The translations under genes were made by a program, and so were the position numbers. The notes under the pieces are model-generated. The model was not told the origin of the DNA, did not search any database, and worked only from the letters and a program-made list of their open reading frames with translations. From Streptomyces sp. CC53 (lineage in GTDB: Bacteria > Actinomycetota > Actinomycetes > Streptomycetales > Streptomycetaceae), in the NCBI RefSeq assembly GCF_001865245.1, contig NZ_MKXB01000151.1, positions 134,748 to 198,747 on the forward strand: 64,000 bases of DNA. The letters are read 5' to 3'. Below, one piece after another: positions 1 through 8,997 of this stretch; position 1 is the stretch's first letter, and each line of letters opens with the position of its first letter.

Positions 1-1
1 G

Positions 2-3000
2 CACTATGTCCGCGCCCGCAAGAGACCCTCGCTCGACGGGGAGAGGCGCCGGGAAGGGCGTCGTCTCGGCCGTTCGGCGGCGGTCTTCGGGCTCAGCGCC
101 CTGATGGCCCTCTCGGGCCTGGCCCTGGGCACGGCCACCCCCGCCGCGGCGGCTCCCGCCTCCGCCGGGGAGGTCACCATCCCGGCGCCGCCCCACGCGA
201 CACCCGCCACGGAGTACCTGTACGCGGCCGGCACGGGCGTGCAGACCTACGACTTCCGAGAGAAAGGGAGGCTCTGGCAGAGCCTCGCGGACGGCCGGGT
301 GGCCCACGACACCGACTGCAGGTACGACAACGGCATCTTCAGCGGCGACACCGTCGCCTGCGCCGGCTTCTCCACCCCGTCCACCTACACGCTGCACGAC
401 TTCGCGGCGGGCACCACGGCGCAGCGGACCACGCCCGAGGGCCACCAGTGGGCCAAGGCCCACTCCTCCACGCAGGTCCTCAGCTACGTCCCCGGCGCGG
501 CCGGCGCCGACACGGCCCTGCACCTGCTGGGCATCGGCGACGGCGCGCCCGCGGACGTGCGGGTCACGGTGCCGGGCTCGGTGGTCGGCGCGCCCACGGT
601 CGTCACGTTCGACCACAAGGGCGCCGTCGTCACGTACTACGACGGTGAGGCGAAGCGCACGGGCCTGGTGGACTTCGCCACGGCCAAGCTGATCCCGCTG
701 CCGCAGCACCCCGACGACCCGTCCTACCTGGACGCGACGCTGAGCGCCGACCGGGTCGTCCTCTACGACGACCTCATCCCGCAGAAGGTCCTCCTCGTCT
801 CCCGCGCGGACGGGTCCACCATCCGCACCGCGACGATCACCAAGCCGGGCGGCTGGACCGTGGGCGGCGAGGTGCGCGTGCTCGGCGACTGGCTGGTGGT
901 CGCCCACAAGCCGAGCGGTGACACGGCGCCACTGTGGGGCACCTCCCTCAGCACGGGCACGCAGCGGACCATCCTCCCCGCCGCGACGGAGCAGCTGGTG
1001 GCCGCTCCCGACGGCAGCGTCTACGCGGTGGGTGGCGCGGACTCGACCGCCTGGGGTGTCCAGCGCATCACCCTCGACGCCACCGGGCTTCCCACTACCG
1101 AGCGTGTCATCGAGACGCCTCCGGACCCGGCCGAGCGGTCGACGCCGAGCCTGGCCCAGGGGCAGTTGTCCTTCCAGCAGGACAACGGCCGGTCCAAGGT
1201 GCTCCAGGGCTACGACCTGCCCGTCACGCCACCGCTGACGGTGCCGCAGGAGCTCAGCTGGTCCCGCACGGACTTCACGGCCGGGTCATACCTCACCGGT
1301 GACGGGCGGATGGTCGGCCTCACCTTCGGTGACGACGGGACGAACTGCTACAGCTGCGTGGTCCTCATCAACATCACCGACGCGTCCCCGGACGGCGTCA
1401 CCCGCACCGTGCGGCTCCAGAGCACCGCGAAGCTGAAGCCGACCGGAATCCTGGGTGCTTCAGGCCGCTACCTCCACTTCCTGGCGACCGAGAACTCCGC
1501 CACCCGCTCGGTCGTCGCCGACATCGAGACAGGCAAGGTCCTGCGGGTCTCCGGCTCGGCGTTGGAGGCGCTGTGGGGCGGCAAGCTGTGGACCGCGGGC
1601 AGCGGCATGGCGTCGGTCTCGGCGCTGGACCTGGCCACGGGCAGGACGGCGGACCCGGTCCCCCTCGAAGGCGAGTGCACCGCTCCGTACAACAACTTCC
1701 AGGTGGTCGGCGAGTGGCTGCACCGCAGCTGCGGCTACGCACTGCCCGGCCAGGTGTTCAACCTGCGCACCGGTGAGCGGATCGACGTCCCGGCGAACGG
1801 CTCCCGCCACGTCCGCCTGGGCGACGGCTTCCTCGCGTACGCCGGATACGGCATGGGTTCCAGCCTGAAGCTGGTCGACTTCCGCTCCGGCGCGGCCGTC
1901 ACCGAGGAGCTGACCACCGAGCTGGCCTCCACGAACGCGGGCCAGGGCTGGACCGTGGACCGCTTCGGCAGCACCGTCGCCTTCGTCGACCAGGCCCAGA
2001 CCGTGCACCTGGTCACCGTCGGCGGCGACATGAGCCCCCTCACGACGACGGACGTGCGGGCCGGCGCGACGCTGGACCTCCGTACCAGCGCGCCCTGGCA
2101 GGGCACGTGGTGGCTGTCCAAGCCGGCCGCGTCCTGGCAGGTCACCGTCACCGACAAGGCCACGGGACGCGAGGTGCACCGCGCGAGCGGCGGCGAGGCC
2201 CGCGGCGTGGTCGCGACGCAGTGGACCGGCAAGGACGCCCAGGGCGGGCAGGTGCCCGGCGGTACGTACACCTGGACGCTCACCGCGACGGCGGCGGACG
2301 GCGCGGGCTCCCCGCTCACCCGGAACGGCGACCTGACGGTCATCGGCACGTCGAAGGCGTGGCACGACTTCTCCGGTGCCGACGGCATCGGTGACCTCCT
2401 CGCGGTGGACTCCACCGAGGGCGCGGCGTACGTCTACCCCGGTGCGGGCGACGGGACCCTCGCCGCGCCGCGCCTCGCCGGGATGTCCTGGCCGCGGTCG
2501 TCGACCTTCGTCCCGTTCGGGGACATGACGGGTGACGGCTGCAACGACGTGCTGGTCCGCAACCCCGACGGCACGCTGTGGCTCTACGAGCCGAAGTGCG
2601 GCGGCGACGCCTCCATCGACCACGGGCTGACCAAGCAGGTCGGCTCGGGCTGGACCGGCTACACCCTCATCAGCAGCGGTGACATGGACAGCGACGGCAT
2701 CGCCGACCTGCTCGCCCGCAAGGACGCGACCGGGGAGCTGTTCCGCTACTCCGGCACCGCCTCCGGCGGGCTGGCCAAGCCCGCGAAGATCGGATGGGGC
2801 TGGTCCGGCTACACCCTGATCGGGTCCGGCGACCTGAACGGCGACGGCCACAACGACGTGCTGGGCCGTGACTCCCAGGGCCGCCTGAACCGCTACGACG
2901 GCAAGGGCGACGGCACGTTCGGCACCCGCACCCAGATCGGCTGGGGCTGGTCCGGGTACACGATGGTCGGTGTCGGCGACCTGAACGGTGACGGCACCAA

Positions 3001-3118
3001 CGATGTCGTCGGCAGCGACCCCGAGGGCCGTCTGCTCCGCTACGACGGCACCGGCGAGGGAACGCTCACCGGCCGCACCCTGATCGGCGAGGGCTGGAGC
3101 AACCGCACGGTGTCCTGA
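2..3118 (+). CDS. Secreted FG-GAP/VCBS repeat protein (5' end outside window)
   Basis: The frame is open to the left edge, so the true start lies upstream; the first ATG seen is at 104. The N-terminal stretch is a basic, arginine-rich segment (two RR pairs, GRRLGR) followed by a hydrophobic run and an Ala-rich end (TPAAAAPASA), i.e. an export signal, possibly Tat-like. Counting from 104, residues about 60-690 look like beta-propeller repeats, a FlgD-type Ig-like segment (WTGKDAQGGQVPGGTYTW) sits near 705-725, and the last 250 residues carry repeats of the type DLNGDGxNDVLxR (Ca-binding FG-GAP/VCBS) alternating with GWGWSGYT. Such proteins are extracellular; the ligand is unknown. No catalytic motif is visible. 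A 15-bp hairpin follows the stop. Confidence 0.85.
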   Translation, partial: HYVRARKRPSLDGERRREGRRLGRSAAVFGLSALMALSGLALGTATPAAAAPASAGEVTIPAPPHATPATEYLYAAGTGVQTYDFREKGRLWQSLADGRVAHDTDCRYDNGIFSGDTVACAGFSTPSTYTLHDFAAGTTAQRTTPEGHQWAKAHSSTQVLSYVPGAAGADTALHLLGIGDGAPADVRVTVPGSVVGAPTVVTFDHKGAVVTYYDGEAKRTGLVDFATAKLIPLPQHPDDPSYLDATLSADRVVLYDDLIPQKVLLVSRADGSTIRTATITKPGGWTVGGEVRVLGDWLVVAHKPSGDTAPLWGTSLSTGTQRTILPAATEQLVAAPDGSVYAVGGADSTAWGVQRITLDATGLPTTERVIETPPDPAERSTPSLAQGQLSFQQDNGRSKVLQGYDLPVTPPLTVPQELSWSRTDFTAGSYLTGDGRMVGLTFGDDGTNCYSCVVLINITDASPDGVTRTVRLQSTAKLKPTGILGASGRYLHFLATENSATRSVVADIETGKVLRVSGSALEALWGGKLWTAGSGMASVSALDLATGRTADPVPLEGECTAPYNNFQVVGEWLHRSCGYALPGQVFNLRTGERIDVPANGSRHVRLGDGFLAYAGYGMGSSLKLVDFRSGAAVTEELTTELASTNAGQGWTVDRFGSTVAFVDQAQTVHLVTVGGDMSPLTTTDVRAGATLDLRTSAPWQGTWWLSKPAASWQVTVTDKATGREVHRASGGEARGVVATQWTGKDAQGGQVPGGTYTWTLTATAADGAGSPLTRNGDLTVIGTSKAWHDFSGADGIGDLLAVDSTEGAAYVYPGAGDGTLAAPRLAGMSWPRSSTFVPFGDMTGDGCNDVLVRNPDGTLWLYEPKCGGDASIDHGLTKQVGSGWTGYTLISSGDMDSDGIADLLARKDATGELFRYSGTASGGLAKPAKIGWGWSGYTLIGSGDLNGDGHNDVLGRDSQGRLNRYDGKGDGTFGTRTQIGWGWSGYTMVGVGDLNGDGTNDVVGSDPEGRLLRYDGTGEGTLTGRTLIGEGWSNRTVS

Positions 3119-3143
3119 CGCCCCGGCACCCCGGCCCACACGG

Positions 3144-3178
3144 CGGGCCCGTACCGCAGCCTGTGCGGTACGGGCCCG
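3144..3178. terminator. Hairpin terminator between convergent genes
   Basis: A 15-bp perfect stem (3144-3158 with 3164-3178, loop GCCTG) lies 25 bases after the FG-GAP gene stop and 68 bases before the stop of the facing methyltransferase gene. There is no U-tract, as is usual in Streptomyces. It could serve both strands. Confidence 0.7.
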
Positions 3179-3246
3179 TCGCCGTATCCCCGCCCGGGCG
3201 CGGTCGCCGGTCGGCCGGCCCCGCCCAGAAAGGCCCCCCGAGGCCG

Positions 3247-3924
3247 TCAGAGCCGGTGCAGCGCGGCGAAGGTGCGGCCGGAGGCGTGCCACTGCGAGAG
3301 GGCCGTCCAGCCCGTCGCCTCGGCGTGCCGCAGCAGCGCGCGCGGCCCGACGCGGGCCCAGGGGAAGGCCGCGCCCCGGCCCCCGCGGCCGTCGTCGACG
3401 CGGACCTCCACCCGCTCGTCCACCTCGTACGCCGCCGATTCGACGATCAGGAGGCCGCCGGGCCCGGCCAGTTCGGCGGTGCGGCGCAGCAGCGCCGCCG
3501 GGTCGCCGCCGATGCCGATGTTGCCGTCCATGAGCAGCACCGTGCCCCACTCGCCCTCCTTGGGCAGCGGGTCGAACACCGACCGGCACAGCGCCGCGCC
3601 CCCGGCCCGTATGGTCCGGTCCACCGCCTCCGGGCTCACGTCCACGCCCAGCGCGGGGCGCCCCAGCGCGGCGAGCGCGACGACCAGCCTGCCGGGGCCG
3701 CAGCCCACGTCCAGCACGGGGCCGCGGCAGCGTTCGAGGACCGTGGCGTCGGCCCGGTCGGGCGCGGCGCACCAGCGTTCCACGTCGAGTGGCAGCAGCC
3801 AGCCGTCGCCGCGCCGCAGGAAGAGCGGGCCCCGCCCGGCGCGGAGGGCCGCCGCGTACGGGTCGGCGTCCCGCCAGGCCCGTACGGCGCCGACCGCGTC
3901 GCCCGCGGTGCCGACCGCGGTCAC
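3247..3924 (-). CDS. Class I SAM-dependent methyltransferase
   Basis: 225 residues. Motif I DVGCGPGRL (about 72-80), followed by GVDVSPEAV, is the SAM-binding Rossmann signature; LLMDGNIGIGGD near the middle marks the post-motif II strand. The substrate cannot be read. The GTG start overlaps the stop of the DUF2064 gene (GTGA), so the two are translationally coupled. It is the last gene of a four-gene operon (epimerase, GT2, DUF2064, methyltransferase), which suggests methylation of a sugar or polyprenyl-linked intermediate (inference). A longer in-frame extension upstream is antisense shadow of the preceding genes. Confidence 0.85.
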   Translation of the reverse strand: MTAVGTAGDAVGAVRAWRDADPYAAALRAGRGPLFLRRGDGWLLPLDVERWCAAPDRADATVLERCRGPVLDVGCGPGRLVVALAALGRPALGVDVSPEAVDRTIRAGGAALCRSVFDPLPKEGEWGTVLLMDGNIGIGGDPAALLRRTAELAGPGGLLIVESAAYEVDERVEVRVDDGRGGRGAAFPWARVGPRALLRHAEATGWTALSQWHASGRTFAALHRL

Positions 3925-4589
3925 CGGGCCGCCCCCTCCACGGCCGCGCCGAGCAGTGCGGCGTGCAGCGCGGCGAAGCGCCCGCCCGGTGCGAGCGCGG
4001 CGACCGCCCGGGCGTCGTCCGCGCGGTCCACGTCCCGCAGGACCGGCAGGTCCCGGACCGTCAGGCCGGCGTCCGTGAGGCGCCGCCGCTGCTCGCGTCC
4101 GGTCTCGGGCACGGACATCGGCACGCCCCGCAGGAGTTCCGGATCGGGGGCGGCCAGGCCGAGCGCCCAGAAGCCGCCGTCCTCGGCGGGGCCGAACCAC
4201 GCGTCGGCCGACGTGAAGTCCAGCCCTTGGAGCAGCAGTCCGGGGGTGACCTGCGGGGTGTCCATGCCGATGACCAGCGCCGGGCCGTCCGCTCCGGCGA
4301 ACGCCGCCGCGAGCCGCTCGTCGAGGCCGCCCGCGGCCTGCGGGACCACCTCGAAGCCGGGCGGCACCCACGGGCCCGGCCTGCCGTCGAGCACCAGCAC
4401 CCGGCGCGCGACCGGGGCGGCGGCCGCGGCGGCCAGGGTGTCCGCCAGGGCCGCCTCGGCCAGCCGGGCGGCCTCCTGCGGGGTGAACGGCGGGGTCAGC
4501 CTGGTCTTCACCCGCCCCGGTACGGGCTCCTTGGCGATCACCAGCAGCGTTCCCTGCGGCGTCTCCCGCCGCGTGTCCGGCACGGTCAC
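3921..4589 (-). CDS. DUF2064 / TIGR04282-type glycosyltransferase-like protein
   Basis: 222 residues. The N-terminal signature AKEPVPGRVKTRL (about 19-31) and the later GMDTPQV and AEDGGFWALGL motifs are those of the DUF2064 family, a nucleotidyl/glycosyl-transferase-like GT-A fold related to CofC. The biochemical reaction is not established for the family; in many genomes it accompanies a GT2 enzyme, as here. The GTG start overlaps the GT2 stop by four bases (GTGA), and its own stop overlaps the next start in the same way, so three proteins are produced in coupled fashion. Confidence 0.85.
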   Translation of the reverse strand: MTVPDTRRETPQGTLLVIAKEPVPGRVKTRLTPPFTPQEAARLAEAALADTLAAAAAAPVARRVLVLDGRPGPWVPPGFEVVPQAAGGLDERLAAAFAGADGPALVIGMDTPQVTPGLLLQGLDFTSADAWFGPAEDGGFWALGLAAPDPELLRGVPMSVPETGREQRRRLTDAGLTVRDLPVLRDVDRADDARAVAALAPGGRFAALHAALLGAAVEGAAR

Positions 4590-5317
4590 TGCGCCATCCC
4601 CTTCGCCTCGGCCTTCGCCTTCGCCTTCGTCGGGCGGGGCGGCTCCGCCAGCACCGCCCGCATGTCCCGCACCGCGTGCCAGGTGCCCCGCCAGGTGCCG
4701 GTCACCTTCGACCTGCCCGCGCGCGGCAGGTAGGGCACGTCCCGCTCCCGGACCCGCCATCCGGCGTCGGCCGCGCGGACCACCATCTGCAGCGGGTAGC
4801 CGCTGCGGCGGTCCGTCAGGTCCAGGTCCAGCAGGGCCGTGCGGCGCGCGGCCCGCATCGGCCCCAGGTCGTGCAGGCGCAGTCCGGTGCGGCGGCGCAG
4901 CATCCGGGACAGTGCGAGGTTCCCGGCCCGGGCGTGCGGCGGCCACGCGCCCCGGGCGGTGGGGCGGCGGCGGCCCAGCACCAGGTCGGCGCGGCCCGCG
5001 GCCACCTCGGCCGCGAACGGCACGAGCAGGCCCGGGTCGAGCGACGCGTCGCAGTCGCAGAAGCAGACGATGTCGGCGTCGGACGCGGTGAGGCCCGCGT
5101 GGCAGGCGGCGCCGAAGCCGCGCCGGGGCTCGGCGACGACGGTGGCGCCGAGGGCGCGGGCGAGGTCGGGGGAGCCGTCGCGCGAGCCGTTGTCGACGAC
5201 GACGGCCCGCCAGCCGGGCGGGATCCGCTCCAGTACCCAGGGCAGCGCCTCCGCCTCGTCCAGGCACGGCAGGACGACGTCCACGGTGAGGTCCGCGGTC
5301 GGGTTGTGTTCGGTCAC
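4586..5317 (-). CDS. Family 2 glycosyltransferase
   Basis: 243 residues. GT-A fold features: DVVLPCLDEAEALP (13-26), VVVDNGSRDGS (about 39-49) for nucleotide-sugar binding, and an acidic DCD pair (D88/D90) as the metal-binding DxD. There is no transmembrane helix, so this is a cytosolic or membrane-associated enzyme of the dolichol-phosphate-mannose-synthase-like type. The C-terminus is a Lys/Ala-rich tail (PTKAKAKAEAKGMAQ). It sits 46 bases downstream of the epimerase gene and overlaps the DUF2064 gene. Likely transfers a sugar made by the epimerase branch onto a lipid or small acceptor (inference). Confidence 0.88.
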   Translation of the reverse strand: MTEHNPTADLTVDVVLPCLDEAEALPWVLERIPPGWRAVVVDNGSRDGSPDLARALGATVVAEPRRGFGAACHAGLTASDADIVCFCDCDASLDPGLLVPFAAEVAAGRADLVLGRRRPTARGAWPPHARAGNLALSRMLRRRTGLRLHDLGPMRAARRTALLDLDLTDRRSGYPLQMVVRAADAGWRVRERDVPYLPRAGRSKVTGTWRGTWHAVRDMRAVLAEPPRPTKAKAKAEAKGMAQ

Positions 5318-5363
5318 CCGCCCACCGTATGGACCAACGGACCGTCAGGGGCCGCCTTGGGGC

Positions 5364-6427
5364 TTACGAAACGCGGACATCCGCCATCCCGCGCAGCCCG
5401 CTCGCCGCGAACTCGGCCATTCCCTCCGCGAAGCCGACGGCCGGCCGCCACCCGAGGTCGGCCCGCAGCCGGGAGGAGTCGGCGGTGATGTGCCGGACGT
5501 CGCCGAGCCGGTACTCGCCCGTGACCCGGGGCGCGGGTCCGCCGGAGGCCGCCGCGAGGGCCGCCGCCATCTGGCCGACGGTGCGGGGGTCGCCGCTGCC
5601 GGTGTTGTACGGGGTGAGGGTTCCGCCGGGGCGCTCGCCGAGCGCCTCCAGCGCGGCGACGTTGGCGGCGGCGACGTCCCGTACGTGCACGAAGTCGCGG
5701 AGCTGGCCGCCGTCCTCGAAGACGCGGGGCGCCTCGCCGCGGGCGAGAGCGGAGCGGAAGAGGGAGGCGACCCCGGCGTACGGGGTGTCGCGCGGCATCC
5801 GCGGCCCGTACACGTTGTGGTAGCGCAGGGACACGGCCCGCCCGCCGGTGGTGCGCGCCCAGGACGCGGCCAGGTGCTCCTGGGTCAGTTTGGTGGCGGC
5901 GTACACGTTGCGCGGGTCGGCGGGCGCGTCCTCGCCGACGAGCCCGGGCAGCAGTGCGGTGCCGCAGCGGGGGCACGGCGGTTCGAAGCGGCCTTCCCGC
6001 AGGTCCCGCTCGGTGCGCGGGCCGGGCCGGACGGGGCCGTCCTCGGGGCAGTCGTAGCGCCCCCGCCGTACACGACCATCGACCCGGCGAGCACCAGCGC
6101 CGCCGTCCCGGCCTCCGCCATCGCGGCGAGCAGCACGGCCGTGCCGAGGTCGTTGCAGCCGACGTAGTCGGGGGCGTCCGCGAAGTCCTTGCCGAGGCCG
6201 ACCAGGGCGGCCTGGTGGCACACCGCGTCCACCCCGCGCAGCAGGGCCCGCACGGCGTCGGCGTCCCGCACGTCGGCTCTCACGACGCCCGGCGGCGCCC
6301 CGGCGCCCTCGCCGTGGGCGCGCGCGAGGAGGGCGTCCAGGACGACGGGCTCGTGCCCCCGCTCCGCGAGGGCGTCCACGATGTGCGATCCGATGAATCC
6401 GGCTCCGCCGGTGACCAGTACACGCAT
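5364..6427 (-). pseudogene. NAD-dependent epimerase/dehydratase, single-base frameshift
   Basis: The product is split over two frames. From ATG 6427, frame one reads MRVLVTGGAGFIGSH, the Rossmann GxxGxxG of an extended SDR, and continues to LAGSMVVYGGG; the rest (RYDCPEDG, then CPRCGTALLPG, NVYAATK with the catalytic YxxxK, LRYHNVYGPR, to the TAA at 5364) lies in a second frame. The switch point is a run of five C on the plus strand at 6060-6064 (five G in the gene). One extra base would restore a continuous protein of about 354 residues. Either the gene is inactivated or the base was lost in sequencing. The C...CPxC insertion is unusual for the SDR family. It is first gene of the operon with GT2, DUF2064 and methyltransferase. 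Confidence 0.85.
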
Positions 6428-6569
6428 GCGCCCGACGCTAGGCCCGCCGCCGCCGCGTCGGCGCCCGCCGCGCCCGCACGTCACGCATCCGTAAGACCTG
6501 CGGGCGGCGGCGGCCGCACCCGACCGCGCCCGGGTGCCGCGGACCGCGGGACCGGCGCATCGGCGGCCC

Positions 6570-6741
6570 GGTGGGACCGGTAGGACCCGTGGGACCCGTG
6601 GGACCCATGCGACCCGCGCGGGACCCGTGCGACCCGCGGGACCCGCGGGACCCATGCGACCCATACGACCCATACGACCCGCGGGACCCGTGCGACCCAT
6701 GCGACCCATGCGATCCGTGCGACCCGTGCGACCCGTGTGAC
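6570..6741. repeat. 9-bp tandem repeat array (GACCCRTGC-type)
   Basis: About eighteen imperfect copies of a 9-bp unit with consensus GACCCATGC/GACCCGCGG lie between the epimerase start and the 3' end of the GntR gene. One frame would encode a (Cys/Tyr/Arg)-Asp-Pro repeat on the plus strand, but there is no start signal or ribosome site to support a protein. The period of exactly nine and the divergence of copies suggest replication slippage. Bases 6428-6569 upstream hold the epimerase promoter region with nothing else recognisable. Confidence 0.8.
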
Positions 6742-6744
6742 CGG

Positions 6745-7449
6745 CTACCGGTGGCCCAGGACCTCCAGGTGGTCCGCCCAGGTCAACGCGTGCGCGTTGT
6801 ACGCGTCCATGACCGCGATGACCTGCTCCGGCATGCCCTCCGTCACCGCGTCGACCAGCTCCACGTGGCCGTCCCACAGCCAGTCGTGCAGCCGCTGGTC
6901 GCCCCGCAGGTACGGCACGGCGAAGACCCACGCCTGGACGCGCAGCCGGTGCAGGAAGTCCGCGACGTAGCGGTTGGCGGCGAGCCCGCTGAGCTCCCGC
7001 CAGAACCGCAGGTCGTACGTGATGAGGATGTCCAGGTCGCCGGCGCGGGCCGCGCGCGCGGCGGCGTCCGCCCGGCGCCGCACGGAGACCAGGGTGGCGT
7101 CCCGCAGGCAGGAGCGGCGCCCGCCGGGCGCGGCCCCGTACCGCTCGGTGAGCCGCCGGTAGAGGCCGTCCACGACCAGCGACCGGGCCTCCACCATGCC
7201 CCGGTAGTCGGCCACGGTGAACTGGTGGACGCGGAACCCCTTGTGCTGGTCGGAGTCGAGCAGGCCCTGCGCGGACAGGTCGACCAGTGCCTCCCGCACG
7301 GGCGTGGCGGACACGCCGTACTGGTCGGCTATCTGCTTGACGGTGAACTCCTGCCCCGGCTGGAGACGCCCCGCAAGCACTTCGTCACGCAGCGCATCCG
7401 CGATCTGCTGCCGCAGAGTGCTGCGCGTCACAGATCCGCTCGCGACCAT
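6745..7449 (-). CDS. GntR-family regulator (FadR/FCD subfamily)
   Basis: 234 residues. An N-terminal winged helix-turn-helix (LRQQIADALRDEVLAGRLQPG ... VSATPVREALVDLSAQGLL, about residues 12-65) matches GntR; the all-helical C-terminal part (about 80-225) fits the FCD ligand-binding domain. A strong GGAGGGGACC ribosome site precedes the ATG. It lies 70 bases downstream of the class III aminotransferase on the same strand, so it may control that gene or the nearby PfpI gene, with an amino or organic acid as ligand (inference). Confidence 0.88.
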   Translation of the reverse strand: MVASGSVTRSTLRQQIADALRDEVLAGRLQPGQEFTVKQIADQYGVSATPVREALVDLSAQGLLDSDQHKGFRVHQFTVADYRGMVEARSLVVDGLYRRLTERYGAAPGGRRSCLRDATLVSVRRRADAAARAARAGDLDILITYDLRFWRELSGLAANRYVADFLHRLRVQAWVFAVPYLRGDQRLHDWLWDGHVELVDAVTEGMPEQVIAVMDAYNAHALTWADHLEVLGHR

Positions 7450-7457
7450 CGGCAGGT

Positions 7458-7499
7458 CCCCTCCGTCCGGTTTCGGACACCTTAAGCCAGTCGGAGGGG
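7458..7499. promoter_or_regulatory. Nested inverted repeats upstream of the GntR gene
   Basis: An outer pair CCCCTCCG (7458-7465) / CGGAGGGG (7492-7499) encloses an inner pair GTCCG-N4-CGGAC (7465-7478). The left outer arm contains the ribosome site of the GntR gene. It could be an autoregulatory operator or the terminator of the aminotransferase gene ending at 7520. Confidence 0.45.
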
Positions 7500-7519
7500 G
7501 TCACTAGAAGGGGTCTGCG

Positions 7520-8887
7520 TCACACTGTGTGCCCGTCCGCCACGGCGAGCGCCGCGTCGAGCGCCGCCAGGCCCTCCTTCGCCTCTGCCTCGGTGAGCGT
7601 GCACGGCGGAGCGACGTGGACCCGGTTCATCGCGAGGAACGGCCACAGGCCGGCCCGCTTGCAGGCCGCGCCGACCGCCGCCATCGGCGCGTTCGCCTCC
7701 CCGCTCGCGTTGTACGGCACGAGGGGTTCGCGGGTGGCCCGGTCCCGGACCAGCTCCAGCGCCCAGAACGCGCCGAGGCCGCGCACCTCGCCCACCGACG
7801 GGTGCCGCTCGGCGAGCGCCCGCAGGCCGGGGCCGAGGACCTTCTCGCCCAGGTCGCGGGCGCGCTCGACGACCCGCTCCTCCTCCATCACGCGCAGCGT
7901 CGCCACGGCGGCGGCGCAGGCCAGCGGGTGCCCGGAGTAGGTGAGCCCGCCGGGGTACGGCCGGTTCTCGAAGGTGGCGGCGACCGCGCCGGAGATCGCC
8001 ACCCCGCCGAGCGGCACGTACCCGGACGTCACGCCCTTGGCGAAGGTCAGCAGGTCGGGCACCACGCCGTAGTGGTCGGCGGCGAACCACGCGCCGGTCC
8101 GCCCGAAGCCCGCCATCACCTCGTCCAGCACCAGCAGGACGCCGTGCCGGTCGCACAGCTCCCGCACCCCCGCCAGGTAGCCGGGCGGCGGCGGCACGAC
8201 CCCGGCCGTGCCGGGCACGGTCTCCAGCACGACCGCGGCGATCGTCTGCGGCCCCTCGAAGGCGATCACGTCCTCCAGGTGCGCCAGCGCCCGCGCGCAC
8301 TCCTGCGCCTCGTCCTGCGCGTAGAACGCCGACCGGTACGGGAAGGGGCCCCAGAAGCGGACCACGCCCGCCGACGCGGTGTCGGACGCCCAGCGCCGCG
8401 GGTCGCCGGTCAGGTTGATCGCCGTCGACGTGGCCCCGTGGTACGACCGGTACGCGCTGAGCACCTTGGGGCGCCCGGTGTGCAGCCGGGCCATCCGCAC
8501 CGCGTTCTCGACGGCCTCGGCGCCGCCGTTGGTGAAGAAGATCCGGTCCAGGTCCCCGGGCGTCCGCTCCGCGATCAGCCGGGCCGCCTCGGACCGCACG
8601 TCCACGGCGAAGGCGGGCGCGAAGGTGGCCAGCTTCGCGGCCTGCTCCTGGATCGCGGCGACCACCTTCGGGTGCTGGTAGCCGATGTTCGTGAAGACGA
8701 GCCCGCTGGCGAAGTCGAGGTAGCGGCGGCCTTCATAGTCCCAGAAGTACGCCCCGTCGGCCCCGGCCACGGCCAGCGGGTCGATCAGCCCCTGGGCGGA
8801 CCAGGAGTGGAAGACGTGCGCGCGGTCGGCGGCCTTGACGGCGGCGCCCTCGCGCGGGTCGGGCTGCGGGTGAGGATGAGGAGTCAT
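7520..8887 (-). CDS. Class III PLP-dependent aminotransferase (omega-amino-acid type)
   Basis: 455 residues, usual length for the family. Visible motifs: YLDFASGLVFTNIGYQHP, FFTNGGAEAVENAVRMAR (phosphate binding), SYHGAT, LVLDEVMAGFGRTGAWFA with the PLP-ring Asp, and TFAKGVTSGYVPLGG with the Schiff-base Lys near 282. The family moves the omega amino group of substrates such as beta-alanine, taurine or GABA to a keto acid; the exact donor cannot be fixed from sequence. ATG 8887 begins MTPHPHP. It is divergent from the PfpI-like gene across 110 bases and followed by a GntR regulator. Confidence 0.88.
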   Translation of the reverse strand: MTPHPHPQPDPREGAAVKAADRAHVFHSWSAQGLIDPLAVAGADGAYFWDYEGRRYLDFASGLVFTNIGYQHPKVVAAIQEQAAKLATFAPAFAVDVRSEAARLIAERTPGDLDRIFFTNGGAEAVENAVRMARLHTGRPKVLSAYRSYHGATSTAINLTGDPRRWASDTASAGVVRFWGPFPYRSAFYAQDEAQECARALAHLEDVIAFEGPQTIAAVVLETVPGTAGVVPPPPGYLAGVRELCDRHGVLLVLDEVMAGFGRTGAWFAADHYGVVPDLLTFAKGVTSGYVPLGGVAISGAVAATFENRPYPGGLTYSGHPLACAAAVATLRVMEEERVVERARDLGEKVLGPGLRALAERHPSVGEVRGLGAFWALELVRDRATREPLVPYNASGEANAPMAAVGAACKRAGLWPFLAMNRVHVAPPCTLTEAEAKEGLAALDAALAVADGHTV

Positions 8888-8997
8888 ACGCGCCAAGCTA
8901 AAAGCGTTGGCGCCCCGGTGACATGTCCAACTTGTATGGCGGAGGCCGTACGGGTCGGCACAGTGTCGCCCCCAGCCACCGACAGCAGGAGGTCGCG

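Noticed and set aside
4..234. Minus-strand 76-residue open frame at the left edge
   Set aside because: Antisense to the signal-peptide region of the FG-GAP protein, no ribosome site, composition typical of a GC-bias shadow.
1460..3772. 770-residue minus-strand open frame
   Set aside because: Antisense to the FG-GAP gene and out of frame with the methyltransferase; arginine/glycine/valine-rich without family motifs.
6571..7485. Plus-strand protein with CDP repeats through the nonamer array
   Set aside because: Continues antisense through the GntR gene without start signal; repeat is best read as DNA slippage.
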